Origin: Coprinus comatus
Taxonomy: Eukaryota > Basidiomycota > Agaricomycetes > Agaricales > Agaricaceae
Direction of reading: 5' to 3'
DNA length: 64,000 nucleotides
Assembly (NCBI GenBank): GCA_034638255.1
Contig: JAWPGT010000023.1
Span: forward strand, 62,001 to 126,000
The position numbers were made by a program, and so were the translations under genes. The notes beneath the pieces are model-generated. The model was given only the letters and a program-made list of their open reading frames with translations. It had not been told where the DNA came from and did no database searches. Shown here one piece after another: positions 45,643 to 57,992 of this stretch; positions within the stretch are counted from its first letter, which is position 1; each line of letters opens with the position of its first letter.

Positions 45643-47264
45643 ATGGCCCGGCAATCTGATACTTTAGATAAATTCAAGCCCCCGTCATCCTGTCTTTTAC
45701 CTCTCTTACTACTACTATCCGTATACGCTCTCCTCTGGACCGAAAATCCTACTAGATTAATACCGAGCTACTTCCAGAAGTCCTTCGTTTCCGTGGAAGC
45801 TTACTTGTGGGCGCAGACATTGGAAAAAAAAATGAGGAACCTAATGGAAGACTCCGACGGCGTTATTGACCTAACGTTGTCAGACAGTGATGACAACCTC
45901 CATTATAGTGTTAACGTCGTGAAGCCCAAAGCTTCTTCTACTAGGAGAGATAATGATACTCTGAAGACTCCAGTGAGAGGCGTTAAAAAGACGAGCACGA
46001 CGGATTCCAGTACCAGCTTGAATAATTGTACAAAATCAAAACCGTAAGTACTTTCACAAACTACGGAAATAATGACTGAAATATGTTCTTAACTTTTGAT
46101 CTATATAGAAATGAACAGAAGACTGTGCCAAGGCCAACTCCGAGGGCAACGAAAGGAAAGAAACCCTTGAAAAATCCTCCTCCTCCTCCACCATTGTCAC
46201 AAAAACAAAAACCTGAGCGTTTACCATGGGCCAGTCCAAGTCCAAGTCCAAGTCCAAGTCCAAACCCAGATGACGACTCGGGAGCTTCCGAAATCGATCT
46301 TCAATCCGTCGATAGTTCTGTCTGTGAAGTGTATTTAGCAAGCTCTCCAAGCTGGCAAGGTGATGTCAAGTGAGTACTACTCAGTTACATTTGAAGATAG
46401 TTTCAAGTTTACTAATCATGACCTTTCATTTCATGTAATTACAACAGATGCGAATCACTGAGTGACGACGACGACGACGATGATGATGACCGTAGTACCA
46501 GTACCAACTCAGGTTCTTTAAACAAGCTACCAGAAACTATCGATCCCAGGCTCTTGTTAAAAACTTCAGACGACGAGTTCCTTAACTTGAACTCACCTGA
46601 AGATGTTCTTCACAATTTTGCTCTGAGTCTCAAAACCAATTTCAACCGTCAAGCACAATTATTCCAGAATGCGATCGCAGGTGAAAACACTGGTAGCAAG
46701 AGTGACTCCATTCAAGCTATCACCACGTTTCCGAGAACTCAACCTCAACAACTTTGGTACCAATCCTCCGGCGCTGCCACAGCCGCCCTCACCAGCACCA
46801 CGGGAAAGAAGAGACAACGACCTGAACTTGATAAAAATGAAAACACAGATGATGAAGAAATACAACTCGATCACATTCACGGCGGAAACTTGAATCATGT
46901 TCAAAAAAAGTTGGAAAATGTAACGTCTACAAGCGCTCTTACGCTATCAAGCCTTCGACCGAGTCCAAAGAAGAAAATAAAGCACTCCCCGAGGCCTATC
47001 ACCAGTACACCACACCGTGTCCGTGACACTGATCATAAAAACTTGAAGGCTCCTACTTCTACCTCAACATTCAATAAGGAGGCTCAGCTGAAGAGGAAAA
47101 CTACGTCATCAATTCAGAAGAAACTAGCAAGCAGTAGCGAAACTTTAACTGCTTCAGGATCAGGAAGCCGCGGGAACACAAGTGCGGAATCGGAGTTTTT
47201 AACGTTATTGAAGGAGTTGAAGGTTCCCTTCCAAAGGATCTCTGAAATTTTGAACAAGTTGTAG
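45643..47264 (+). CDS. Disordered Ser/Lys-rich protein with SUMO-interaction-like motif
   Basis: Three exons in phase: 45643-46043, 46109-46369 and 46448-47264. The longest reading starts MARQSDTLDKF and has a hydrophobic patch SSCLLPLLLLLSVYALLW, but Met codons at 45831 and 45846 (MEDSDGVIDLTLSDSDD) may be the real start. The VIDLTLSDSDD stretch is a textbook SUMO-interacting motif with acidic flank. Further on come PPPPPP and an SPSPSPSPNP run, an acidic DDDDDDDDD block, a KKRQRPE basic patch and SPKKKIKHS, then a short C-terminal helix (EFLTLLKELKVPFQRISEIL). Nuclear, SUMO-linked function is inferred; no enzyme domain is visible. Confidence 0.6.
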
Positions 47265-47537
47265 CTCGATGATGTATTAGCATTTTCAAATTTATGAGGA
47301 GTAGAAAAAATAGAATTACTAATTTGTGGGAGCTGGGATTATGACGAAGTACAGTTTTCGGATGTCTCATGCATGCCAACCGTGTTATCAAGAGTCGTTA
47401 AACCTCAGAGTCTCGCCCTTTCCTCGTCAATGTCATACGAAACGAAAAAAGAATATGCATAAAATCAGAAAGAAACTTGAAAAACTACAAATACACTTGC
47501 CAATTTCGAAGCACTGAATCTTGAGCGACTTATTCGA

Positions 47538-50500
47538 TTAGACACCCAACATCAACATAACCAACTTCCAATCACCCTCATCCATTTTCAAATGCCCAAA
47601 AAACCCAACATATCCTTTCCCAACTTCCGCACATGCAACAGGTACAATAGGCCAATTCCCCACTCCATCACTCGGATCACTACGATAAATCATGTCATGT
47701 TCATACAACCCACGTAAATAAACCGCTTCATAACTTTTGATTATTTCCGGTATTCCTTCCAACGTAGACGTAGTAGTACTCGTACTATTCTTCTGCTTTT
47801 GAGCTAACTTGGATTTTCCTTTTGAGTTCGAATTTGCATTTACGTTTTTTATTAAAGAATGATCCTTGTTGAGCGTAACTTTGAATTTTTGAGGTGACTG
47901 GAAAAACCAAGAAAGTAACAAAAGATCAGCGAAAAAATGTGTAAAACTTTGATGAGTAGTTGCAGTTGTATATTTATCACAAAACACAACTTTTCCACCA
48001 GCCCAAATGTACGCCGCGATTTGACTTTCAAACCATTTCTTCTCTTCACTTCCTTCGATTGAAGAAGAAGGTGAGGAAGAAAACACTTCTTCCAAAACCA
48101 AAACACCAACCAAATCAGGCGATTTCAAAAGTTCCACAATCCTAACCTCATCCAAATGTTCACTTCCCAACACTTTGATAGACCTCTTCGTCAATTCTTT
48201 CATCAATGGTGTATTGTTGTAGGTTTCGAGTTTGGTTGAATTTGTGAGTGCGATTACGAATTTTCTGGATTGGGTTGGTGGTGGTTGAATCATTGTAGAA
48301 GGATTATTCATGAAACCCATCATTGAATACATTGATGGATCAACGCATTTTTCAGCATTGGCATCTCCGATATAACCGATATAACCTTTCGAAATTTTCT
48401 TGAAGATGATAGGTGATTGAATTTGAGTTTGAGAACCAAGGTTCCGACCTACATGATAATATACCGCATCTTTCACATCAACATTCGTCAGACTCAAAGC
48501 CTTGATAGTAATTTCCTTGGGTAGGAATGGGTTTGACTCTGCGAAACTATTCTTCGTAGAGTTCAAAGCGAAGGTAGATCTTGTACTATCGCCAGCCGAC
48601 CACTTCAATCCGAATTTAGCGAACAAAGGGGCAATGTCGTTGGCTTTGACCAAGCTAGCAAAAGTACCACCGAAGATAAGGCGGCCACCATTATTCACAT
48701 ATTCGACCAATGATTTTGTGAGATGCAGGTTCTTGTGTTCTGAAATGGCTGCATCCGTAACATAAATGCAACTGAGGGATGGGTATGATTTTAGATTGGT
48801 ACCACGAAGGGGAAGATCATTCATTGCATGGACTATGGACGTTTTTGTTTGAATAGCCTCGATTTGTTCTTCATACACCTTGCTATGCAGTGAACCTTGG
48901 TCTCCCATTGATAAAAACAGGATGGAAAGTGGTGTACTAGTAGACGACGATGACGATGTGAGATCAAGAGGTGAAGCAGAGCTTGAGATTGCTAATCCTA
49001 ATCCTGCTTGACCAACGATATTGAAGTCGCTAAGAGAGATACCAGACGGGGTCGTGTTTGGCATCTTCTTGGCCGTTTGTTTCTTCATTGGTGCTACAGA
49101 GACCGTCGATTGTGGTGCGGTGGTTGAGGCTTTTGATTTTGAGATTGAGGGTACGTTGTCTAGGAGACCAAGCATAGCTAGAACAGTGGACGTAGATTCA
49201 GTTTCGCCATTGACATCTCCTAGGAAGCTGATTCTTCCTTTTCCAAATGAAGTCGATACAGCAGGTGCTTCATCGAGGTCTTTAACCTTCGTCGGAGGGA
49301 ATCCCTCCATGGCTTGGTACATAGCAGAGTTATCGTCAACGTTCGATAGATGGAGTGCCTTCATGCTATAGGATTTGGGTAATGAAGAATTTGCTTTTAC
49401 GAGGTCATTGGTTGGATTCTTCGTAAAGGTTGTTCGGAAGTATGAACCATATCTCCAAGGTAATTGGAAATTCTTCTCAAAGAACCGATTTATATCAGAA
49501 CTTTTTGCGAAACTAGCGGTGTTTCCGGCAATGACAACAGAACCTCCGTTCTTCGCATATTCAACTAGAGTAGACATGATATCGGGTGAAGCTCGAAGCA
49601 TTCCTGGGTCGGTGATTAATACTCCAGCTAACTGAGATAGGCTGAGATTCGACGATGCTTCGGGGGGATTATATGCGCGGACAACTTTGATTCTCTTCTT
49701 GATGGCAGTAAGAAGATGATTGTATACTTTGTCAAGGGGTACACCCTCGTCCAAGGAGATAAGAAGGACAAAAGGATCAGATGAATCACCAGAGGTCGCT
49801 TTCTCGTTGATTTTCGAATTAAGCTCGTCAGCGCCGAGCTTGCAAGTGTGCTGGAGGTAACGTTGAAACCTCTGGGCCTTTATCTGGCGACCATAAATCG
49901 TGGTATTTTCGAGTCTTTCCAAACGATCAAAGTTGCTGTCAGGATTGTTTGTAATATTGAGAAGCATTTTTGTATCTTTGATTTCCTTCTTATTATTCCA
50001 CCATCCTTCGCCCAAATATTCCTTCGTATGTGCATAGGCACAACCGTCTTCGGAATTACAGCTATGAAGCAAGTAGTTCAAGCAAACATTCTGCCCCCTG
50101 CGATAATTGAAACTAAAATTAACGGAGAAAGAAAGAAAATAAAAGAACGGTAACTTGCAATTTATCGCGAACGCTTTTGTTGTCTGGGGCATGACTAAAA
50201 CTGCATCTAGAACCTTTACTACATCCTCCATGGTTGTGAAGCTTGCAGGGAGTACGATTTCCAATGTGATTGGACTCCTCCGAGTCAGAGTCTATCGGGT
50301 ACTCCCATTCTTCATAATCGTTCAAAGGTGGAAACTTGAGGTCCAAAACCGATCCTTCAGGTCCATCCCCATACTTCTTCCGATCAGCTTGCACACTCGC
50401 CAATCCAGTTTGAGATTCTTGATTTTCAGGGTCCTGCTCAAGGATTGTCTTGAAATCTGTTGCATACCATATTCACTAATCAGAAAGCGCCTTCGAATGC

Positions 50501-51027
50501 ATTTTCGATAGCGTACCTATTTCTGCAGCCTTGTACATCCCCAAGCCTTTACGAGCCATAGCTCGTCGGTAGCGCGCCTTGAACATCAGCGGAGCGTGTA
50601 ATAGTGCACAATCGGCAGACCACTCTGCAAGATCATATCTATTTCATGCTTCAGCACGGTTCTAAAATAATAAAAGAAAAAGAAAAGACGAACCGCTCAA
50701 GTTTGAGATATGCCAAAGCGAGGTTCGACATATACACAGGTTGTAGTCCATTGACGATTGTAGCCTCATTGAACTTTGCTACTGCATCCGAGTATCGACC
50801 TTGTTTGAAGAGAGCGTTTCCCTAGTTGGATAAGTAAGAATTCAGATTCTTGATGCAGTACCAAATATTTCAATAATATCATTCACCTCTTCTTTAAAAG
50901 CTTCTCCAGCAGCATGTCGTCGTACCTTCTTAGCATCACGATCTCTTTTTCTTTCTTCCAGTCGAGCTTGTGCCATGGCTGGTGTCAAGTTCGGTCTGTC
51001 GATTTCATCTCCAACCGTTGACATCAT
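47538..51027 (-). CDS. TPR + CCCH zinc-finger protein with three Rossmann-like modules (paralogue 2)
   Basis: Exons begin at 51027 (MMSTVGDEIDRPNL), then from 50821 (GNALFKQGRYSDAVAKFNEA), about 50620, about 50460, and 50097 to the stop at 47538. The architecture is TPR (residues about 48-140), an acidic linker, two CCCH fingers (CKLHNHGGCSKGSRCSFSH; CLNYLLHSCNSEDGCAYAH), then three tandem alpha/beta modules: FVLLISLDEGVPLDKVYNH, SILFLSMGDQGSLHSKVYEE and KFVIALTNSTKLETYNNTP. Each has a central Y-x-x-x-GG strand-turn (EYAKNGGSVVIAG; EYVNNGGRLIFGG; YIWAGGKVVFCD) and ends with a GYIGYIGD-like strand. The intron inside finger 1/2 has a GC donor. Paralogue of the gene at 35.4-37.4 kb. Function unknown; RNA association inferred. 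Confidence 0.75.
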
Positions 51028-51254
51028 AATGCACGGGACTGATAATGGCTCTCTTTAACGTGGCATAAGCCATAAAAGCGGTAAGGAAAGTTCTTTGCAA
51101 CTCACGATGCAATACGATGAGAATATGAATACGACACAAAGAAAAGTGGTTCAAATATAATAATAACGCTCAACACGAGAAATCAGACACGTGATCAAAT
51201 TTTAATTAAGCAATTGATATCCCAAGCGACTCGCATATCATCAACATTTTATCC

Positions 51255-52739
51255 ATGGCAAGCGCAAGACAAGCAATAACCAGAGCAACAACGCGCTCTA
51301 TCAACTTGAAGACACGAACTAGTGAATTCAACTCCTCAGTCACACTTTATGAACCAGATATCGACGAGAAACCAACTCTAGAAACCCCACGAGCAAAACG
51401 CGTCAAACGGGAACACAATTCCAGTTCCAACGACGTCAACCCTGGATTTATTAAACCGGAATTGGACGACGAGTTATCGAAGGCAAGCTCATCTAAAGCC
51501 GACGCTTCTTCACCTAAGAAGAAAATCAGAGGGACACCAAAGAAAGCGAAACCTATACCTCAATCACTTGCAACTCCTCATCCAGCTCCTGACAATTGGA
51601 AAGAAGTTTACGACACAATCAAGGAAATGAGGTCTAGGATTACAGCTCCTGTGGATACTATGGGTTGTGATCAAGCACAAAATAAAGAGACAGATCCTAA
51701 AGTGTGTAGATCCATATATATGTATATTGTAACTCTTGATTGACTTTCTGAAGAACAGGCGATTCACTACTCTTGTTTCCTTAATGCTATCGTCACAAAC
51801 TAAGGATGAAGTTACGGACGCAGCGGTTTCCAAGCTAAGGAGTGCTATCGGTGGAACACTTTCAATAGACGCTGTCATTGCAGCAGAGGAGTCGGTAGTC
51901 GCTGAAGCAATTTCCAAGGTCGGCTTCTGGAGACGGAAGTCTGGGTACGTCTTAGAAATGTTCTATGCCGTATTGTATATATGCTAACCTGGTACTTAGG
52001 TATATCAAAAAGGCTGCCGAAAAGCTTCGAGATGAATTCGATTCTGACGTTCCCAAGACCGTCGACGAACTTTGCTCTCTACCCGGTGTCGGCCCGAAAA
52101 TGGCCTTTTTAGCTCTACAAGTGGCTTGGAACCTGTACGCCTCACCCCCGAAACAAGAACAAGATCTCACTTACACATGCATACACTTTTTCAGAAACCA
52201 CGGCATTGGCGTAGATGTTCATGTTCACAGGATTACCAATCGTTTAGGTTGGCATAAGCGCCCTACCAAGAACCCAGAAGAAACACGGTACGCGTCATTT
52301 CATTCCTCACTACCTGCGTACCAAAGCTCAAGCGAATTATTAGGCTTAACCTGCAGTCGTGGTTACCTACGGAGCTGCACCGTGAAATCAACCACATGTT
52401 AGTTGGATTTGGCCAGGTAAGCAGCACTTGCCTTAAGATGTTCATCGCTCAAACTCCAACTTTTAGGTTATTTGCCTGCCTGTAGGTCCTCGTTGCGACA
52501 CGTGTACACTCTCGACCAAGGGGCTTTGTCCTAGTGCCCAGAAAGTTGTGAAAACAACCAAAAGGAAAGCAGTGTTACTGTCGAAAGGAGGTTCTCCACC
52601 ACAAGTAAAGGTCGAACTTGAAGAAGACGTCAAATTCCCCAATCCACCTGTTGATGAAGAGTCGATGAAACACCTTGAAGTTATGCCCAAACAAGAGGAC
52701 GACGAGCTCGTGAAACCCAAACTCGAGCAAGATATCTGA
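51255..52739 (+). CDS. NTG1: Endonuclease III-type DNA glycosylase/AP lyase
   Basis: Six exons in phase: 51255-51701, 51754-51944, 52000-52134, 52195-52287, 52344-52416 and 52467-52739, about 403 residues. The basic N-terminus carries AKRVKRE, a likely nuclear signal. The HhH-GPD core is [20 protein letters not shown], then [18 protein letters not shown] with the catalytic Lys, and [15 protein letters not shown] with the catalytic Asp. An iron-sulfur loop C-x6-C-x2-C-x7-C ([19 protein letters not shown]) follows; the last spacing is seven rather than the bacterial five, as in other fungi from memory. It removes oxidised pyrimidines in base excision repair. It is divergent from the TPR-CCCH paralogue 2 (227 bases apart). 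Confidence 0.92.
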
Positions 52740-52857
52740 TCTACATTACCTCCCACATTCATCACGCACAACCACCACGATGCGATTAACTATATACCCG
52801 GAGCATATATATGGATATATATACATACATAATTATTTTCTTCCCAATACCAATACC

Positions 52858-55267
52858 TTATACGCTGGCCATTGCCGAATCCCAGAATCCTTTCTCCAAA
52901 TACGTACATCGTTCCCATACTACCTTCCATTCTTCTAGTCTTATAGCTGAAGGAGGGTCATTTCTTGCTCGTTCTTCAATCATGTCTGTGGCACCAACAT
53001 TACAATCTCGTAAGCTTCCCAATATAAATGTGTATCCAACTTTTACTCACCAAGCCCTAGCCTAACTGCATTTTGATAATCAGGTCCAGAATAATCATCA
53101 ATCCACTTCTTGTATGGATTCTTATCCTGATAAATGACCCAAGAATTCACCGCTGTTGATTCTTTCTTCAACCATAATCCAACTTCTCCGTACCCAAGCA
53201 AACACGCCAAGAGTGCCATCAAAGCTTCGTATAATCACCTTCGAGGAATCAATTAGCGTACATATGGCAAAATGCTCATTGCTAGAGTGGTGCATACCTT
53301 GTAACCCAGTGTCGATGATATACGCTCCGTAAGCCGTTGTTGCTGGTGTTTCTGGTGTTGATTCAAGGTCTTCTAACGAGATACCAAACGTGTTACAAAA
53401 TGCTTTGTGTGTGTTGATTTCGTGTAATATGTTCAATATTGTTTTCGTTGCGGTACCAATTTCCTTGAAGGTGGATGATTTAGCTGCTAGAAGTCTTTAT
53501 CAGGTAACGTTGGGAGTATATAATGATGTTAGTGCGGATAACTAGAGCTAGAAAAAGTAGGAGATACTACTTACCCGTATGCTCGTGCATAATACTTCAA
53601 GTAATGGTAATCTTGTCTATAATTATGATTCAAATTCAAAACCCCTTGGAAGTGACATTATGGTTTAAACCTACTTGATAAAATGAATGAAAGCTTGTCG
53701 AGGTAAAGTTCCCATTCCGAGTTGTTTCACAAAATCATGTTCAACATAAGCTTTCCAGACTTCTGCGGTGTTTTGGATGAGGTACTGAGTGAATGGATAA
53801 GGATTTGTTGTTGTAGGTCTAACAACGAAAATTCGATAAGGTTGAGTTAGTGCTTGGTAGAACACGGAAGAGCATTTACCTAGGTATTAACAAATTGGTG
53901 GCGGAATGAAGGTGGTTGAGAGGCCCGTTTCCTTTGCCAATAGGTTCGGCAGTTTCAATACCCAGGTGTGTATAGATAGTTGCGCTATTGACTGCCTCTA
54001 TCACTATATATATGCGATTATGTTAGTTATTGGACGAGGGAATTGATATATATATATAAATAAAGGAGAATAGAACGTACATGAATTTCCTTGAGCCAAC
54101 GAAGAAGCAATCGCAGCACTCAAAGTACATCCTGTACCATGAGTACTTGTTGAATCAATCCAAGGTCGAATAAAAAGAGTCGTTTCTCCTCCTCTTTCCA
54201 ATAACACATCCACAACCAAACGTGAAAATTCCATTACTCCTTTTCCTCCTACCATCAAAATTTCCATATTTTCACCTAACATTCCATACTTTACAATCCT
54301 CACATATTGATCTCGATTGAGTCTTTCTTCAACAACATTATCAACATCCTTCATTGAACAAGTAACATGACCTCCTTTCAATAAAACAGCACTTGATCCA
54401 AAAGTTAATAAAATCCGATTAGCAGCCGAAATCATATTTTCTAAGGTATGAATTTGAATTGGTATACCACGTTGAGCCAATAATAATTCCGCTTCAGATT
54501 TATTGGGAGTTATTAATGTTGATAAAGGGATTAATTCGTTTACTAAAACATCGAGTGCTTCTGTTTGAAGAAGGGTATGACCAGATGTTGATATGCATAC
54601 TGGATCGCATATTATTGGTGGTTGTTGACGTTGGGTATTGGTATTATTAGAGTTTTGAGAGTAGTAGTAGTGTTTTTTGATACTTCGTACTACGGCTTTT
54701 GTATTTTCTGAATCGAATAACATTCCAATTTTGATTGCTTGAATGTCGATATCGGATATTACCATTTCAACCTAAATTTGCAAACGAACGTTTTTTTTTT
54801 TTTTTTTTTTCCAAAAATTAAACAAACAGATAAGGTGAGGAATGACGAAGAGATTTACATACCTGTTTCTCGATAAATGAAGGTGGAGTAGGATAAATAT
54901 CCTGAACGCCAGTTGTATTTTGAGCAGTCAATGCTGTTATGACACTAGTACCATAACATCCATACGCCGCAAACGTTTTCAAATCAGCCTACAAGTAACA
55001 GAAGTGAGAACAAGGGAAGAAAAAAAAACCAGCCGTCCGCGTCAACGTCAACATTTTTTCAAAAACAATGTTCTCTCCCCTGTAAGGTCACTTATAAAGA
55101 CCAAACCTTCCAAAGGGTAATAAAAAAAAATCGTAATCCAACAACACAATTAATGGGTTATAAGCTATTAGATTCATACTCACTTGAATACCTGCACCAC
55201 CACTACAATCCGAACCGGCAATAGTGAGAACAGGTGCGTATTTTCTCGTATCGGTCTTGAGAGCCAT
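52858..55267 (-). CDS. THI20: Bifunctional HMP/HMP-P kinase with C-terminal TenA domain
   Basis: Starts [20 protein letters not shown]. The ribokinase-like ThiD half shows [55 protein letters not shown] and the anion-hole segment [20 protein letters not shown]. The TenA half follows after short exons ([39 protein letters not shown]), then [15 protein letters not shown] | [19 protein letters not shown] with the conserved Cys, and ends [10 protein letters not shown] at 52858. The protein phosphorylates hydroxymethylpyrimidine for thiamine synthesis, and TenA salvages thiamine breakdown products. The fusion is known from yeast Thi20. A T20 run lies in an early intron. No TPP riboswitch consensus was seen in the leader. 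Convergent with NTG1. Confidence 0.9.
54791..54810. repeat. Poly-T run of 20 in a THI20 intron
   Basis: Uninterrupted T20 on the plus strand (A20 in the transcript), within the intron upstream of the [15 protein letters not shown] exon. Confidence 0.85.
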
Positions 55268-55716
55268 GGTGGAAGGTTCCTGAGAATGTCATCATTTAAT
55301 AAAACCTTCGATATTACATAGCACCTGCCTTTTTGGGGAGATCTCATCAGATCAAAGAATTTGAAATATCCAAGTAAAAGAATATCAACTCCGCGAAATA
55401 GAAATAACCATAAATACATTTGTTTCCGTTCCTACATGTTGTGAATTAACGACTGAGAATGAGCGTAGCTGCGAATGAATGTATACGGTTACTAAAGGAT
55501 ATGGTGGGATGCGAAGTTTGTGTCACAAGTGTGTGAAGGTGGAGGAATTGTGAAACGTTTTGATACTGTCAGTGTGGTACTATTTTTGACTTTTGACTTT
55601 GTTTTTCAGTTGAACTGTCACTTGTGGTTCCTAAGCCGTTGGCACCTGTCGAAGATACGGTTTGTGCATGGAAAGTTGATAATGAACGCTCCTGTTAGAA
55701 GATGAGCAAGAGAGAG

Positions 55717-57108
55717 CTTTAAGGATATATTATTGGTCGTACATCGGATATATGTTGTTTTTCCATATCGGTTCCAAACGTATCAGAAGGGTCTGATGCT
55801 GGAGGAGCTAAAGGAATTTACACTTCAGTAAGAATGTTACTTCAAAAGACAAGACGGTACGAACCAGCAAAATCTAATTGTGTACCAGCTTCGATTTCTG
55901 TAGTGTACCCTAGTGTTTCTTCCCGAAGTTTCTTACGATTATTGAGGGTGAAGATCATTGTCAATGCATAGACAGGACCGAGTGACATATTAAACGCAGT
56001 TGTCACTGTTGAAAGAAAGTTGTTTGTGAGAAAGATGAGCTTCGTAGAGTGTCGATTTTACGTTACATTGAGCTTCAGGCATACGAATGTTATAAGGGCA
56101 GCTAAAGCCACGACAGAGGGTGCCATTCCCGTTTGGATTGCCAATACTGATATCCTCCGAAGAAGGCTACGCTCGACATTTTCAGATACCCGGTTATAGC
56201 TCTGGAAAATATGAACATACCTTTCTGAGGATCTATTGTAAGTTGTATATGAACAAAGTCTCCACAAAAGACTCAAAGTGATACAGACATCAGTCAGGGC
56301 TGCACCTGCCAGAGTAATTCTATAGAGAGTTGTCAATATGAAAGTTGAGGGATTAGGAGAGAAAGCATCCATATACCACATATCTTGTTGAACGAATCCG
56401 CTCTAAGAGCTTTATACGAGTGATTGTAGCAAAGCCAGCATGCATAGGTCCTCCAAGCTAAATATATACGGTCAGTTAAACAGGGTTTAATAGTGAGAAT
56501 ATCTGTACTGTAGCTATTATCAAGATAGCAAGCAAGCCAGTAACAATGTAATTCCGTGATTTAGAGCAGAGCCATTGTTATAAGGATTTATTTTAGAAAA
56601 CCACTCACATTTGCAGATATCGGAGAGTCATGAAAGATTGTACCACAAATGCACTTAAGCCGGTTGTCACATTGCTGAGAGCTAGAGGCCGTAACTCGTT
56701 GTATAGTTTTTCGAGATCACCTAGAAGCATATGAGTAACTTGTACAATATTCAAGAAAAAACCTTACCCCAATATGTCACTGAATGTTGTCAGGAAACAT
56801 CGTGTTTGATATGAAGTTTGATGTGAGACAAAGTGACAAACATACCAGATAGACAAGAGCACATGAAGCAATTGTTCCAGCAGTGTTTAAAATAAGCGTG
56901 GACGCGATAACAAGTTTTACTTGTGTGGTATTGGAAAGCTTGAACCAATACCAGCGTGTACACAATTAGGTTGACGAATACGCCAACGAGCAACGAGCTG
57001 AACATCAGATGAGTTATGATCGATTGATCCATGACCAGGAGTGCGATTTAAGACTTACCCACTGTTTAAACTCTGAGTAACTGCTAAGGATGAATGTTGT
57101 AGAAGCAT
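55717..57108 (-). CDS. DUF6534-like multi-pass membrane protein (frame break near 56920)
   Basis: Exons read from MLLQHSSLAVTQSLNS (ATG 57108) through SLLVGVFVNLIVYTLVLVQA, VKLVIASTLILNTAGTIAS, NELRPLALSNVTTGLSAFVV, GGPMHAGFATITRIKLLERI, AGAALTDVCITLSLLWRL, NRVSENVERSLLRRISVLAI and VTTAFNMSLGPVYALTMIF, then a soluble tail ending at 55717. The sequence of about seven hydrophobic segments and the late N-R-x-S/E-x-V...LLRR-type block match basidiomycete DUF6534 proteins. Between the first two listed blocks (near 56920) the frame shifts by one base with no room for an intron, so the gene may be broken or contain an error. Function of the family is unknown. Confidence 0.65.
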
Positions 57109-57966
57109 AAGAGGCGACTGCCACTAAATTCTAACAGACACTCAACCGTGCAGACTCCGAGTATAAGGATCGTGATGGTTTAAACCTAATTTGGAGGCTA
57201 TTTTTACGTGTTCTGTCAGGGTGAGGATTACACTCTAGAGCATTACTAGGTGTAGATGCATCCAGTTTGCGCCTAGGAGAACAATCGTTGAGTGTATAGC
57301 AAATTTAGTATACACCACTGGCTATGCGTACATAGAAATAAGTGGTTTCTTGAGCTTGAAAGTTGGAAGGGCTTGCTCGCTGTGCAACGTCCTTTGGGGT
57401 TTGTCGCCCTGGATACAAATAAACAGAGTGACGAAAGAAATCTGTATAAACAACAAAGGATATTTGAATATTGACAATAATCGATGACGAACATCGGAAA
57501 GCTTATGCTGAGCCCTGGCCGAGGATCGAGCCAGAATATCGTTCAAGTGTAATCTAAACTTGAAAATAAGTACCAAGAAGCGGCCCAAGGCTCAAAGTGC
57601 TCAACCTCCACATCCAATGCTGTCCCATTTTCTGGCTTGATGGGGGGAAGAGGTAGAGAACTTTGAAGCACTTCTCTAGTCGGTTGTTATGCGCTGTAAA
57701 GCTAAGTCGGTTAGGAGAAGAGAAGGGAGCATCATTGGCGTTCTGAGAGTGTGTATTGAAGGGTGCGCATTTGTGAGAAATTGAGAGAATAGCGGGAGGT
57801 GTCCGAGAATAACCATATTGAAGACACATGTGCCCTAATGAGTATCAGCTGACGATTTTCAAACTTCTCTGTAAGAGAAGCCCTTATGAGTTCAATTTCA
57901 AAACACGTGTGCGCCAGTAAGGGTCATCCAATAATCTTGTCAGATGAAGATACGATAGTTCAAACT

Positions 57967-57992
57967 TGGTGGTTGGTGGTTGGTGGCGGGGA
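57967..57992 (+). repeat. GGTGGTT tandem, two-layer G-quadruplex-capable
   Basis: About three tandem TTGGTGG units followed by CGGGG. It provides more than four GG runs in 26 bases on the plus strand. No gene is near enough to suggest a role. Confidence 0.5.

Noticed and set aside
47538..50264. 908-codon uninterrupted frame as the complete gene
   Set aside because: It reads through a GC-AG intron (50098-50158) and omits the upstream TPR exons present in the paralogue.
55268..55520. TPP riboswitch in the THI20 leader
   Set aside because: The CTGAGA and ACCTGATNTGG-type core motifs expected in fungal TPP riboswitches were not found there.
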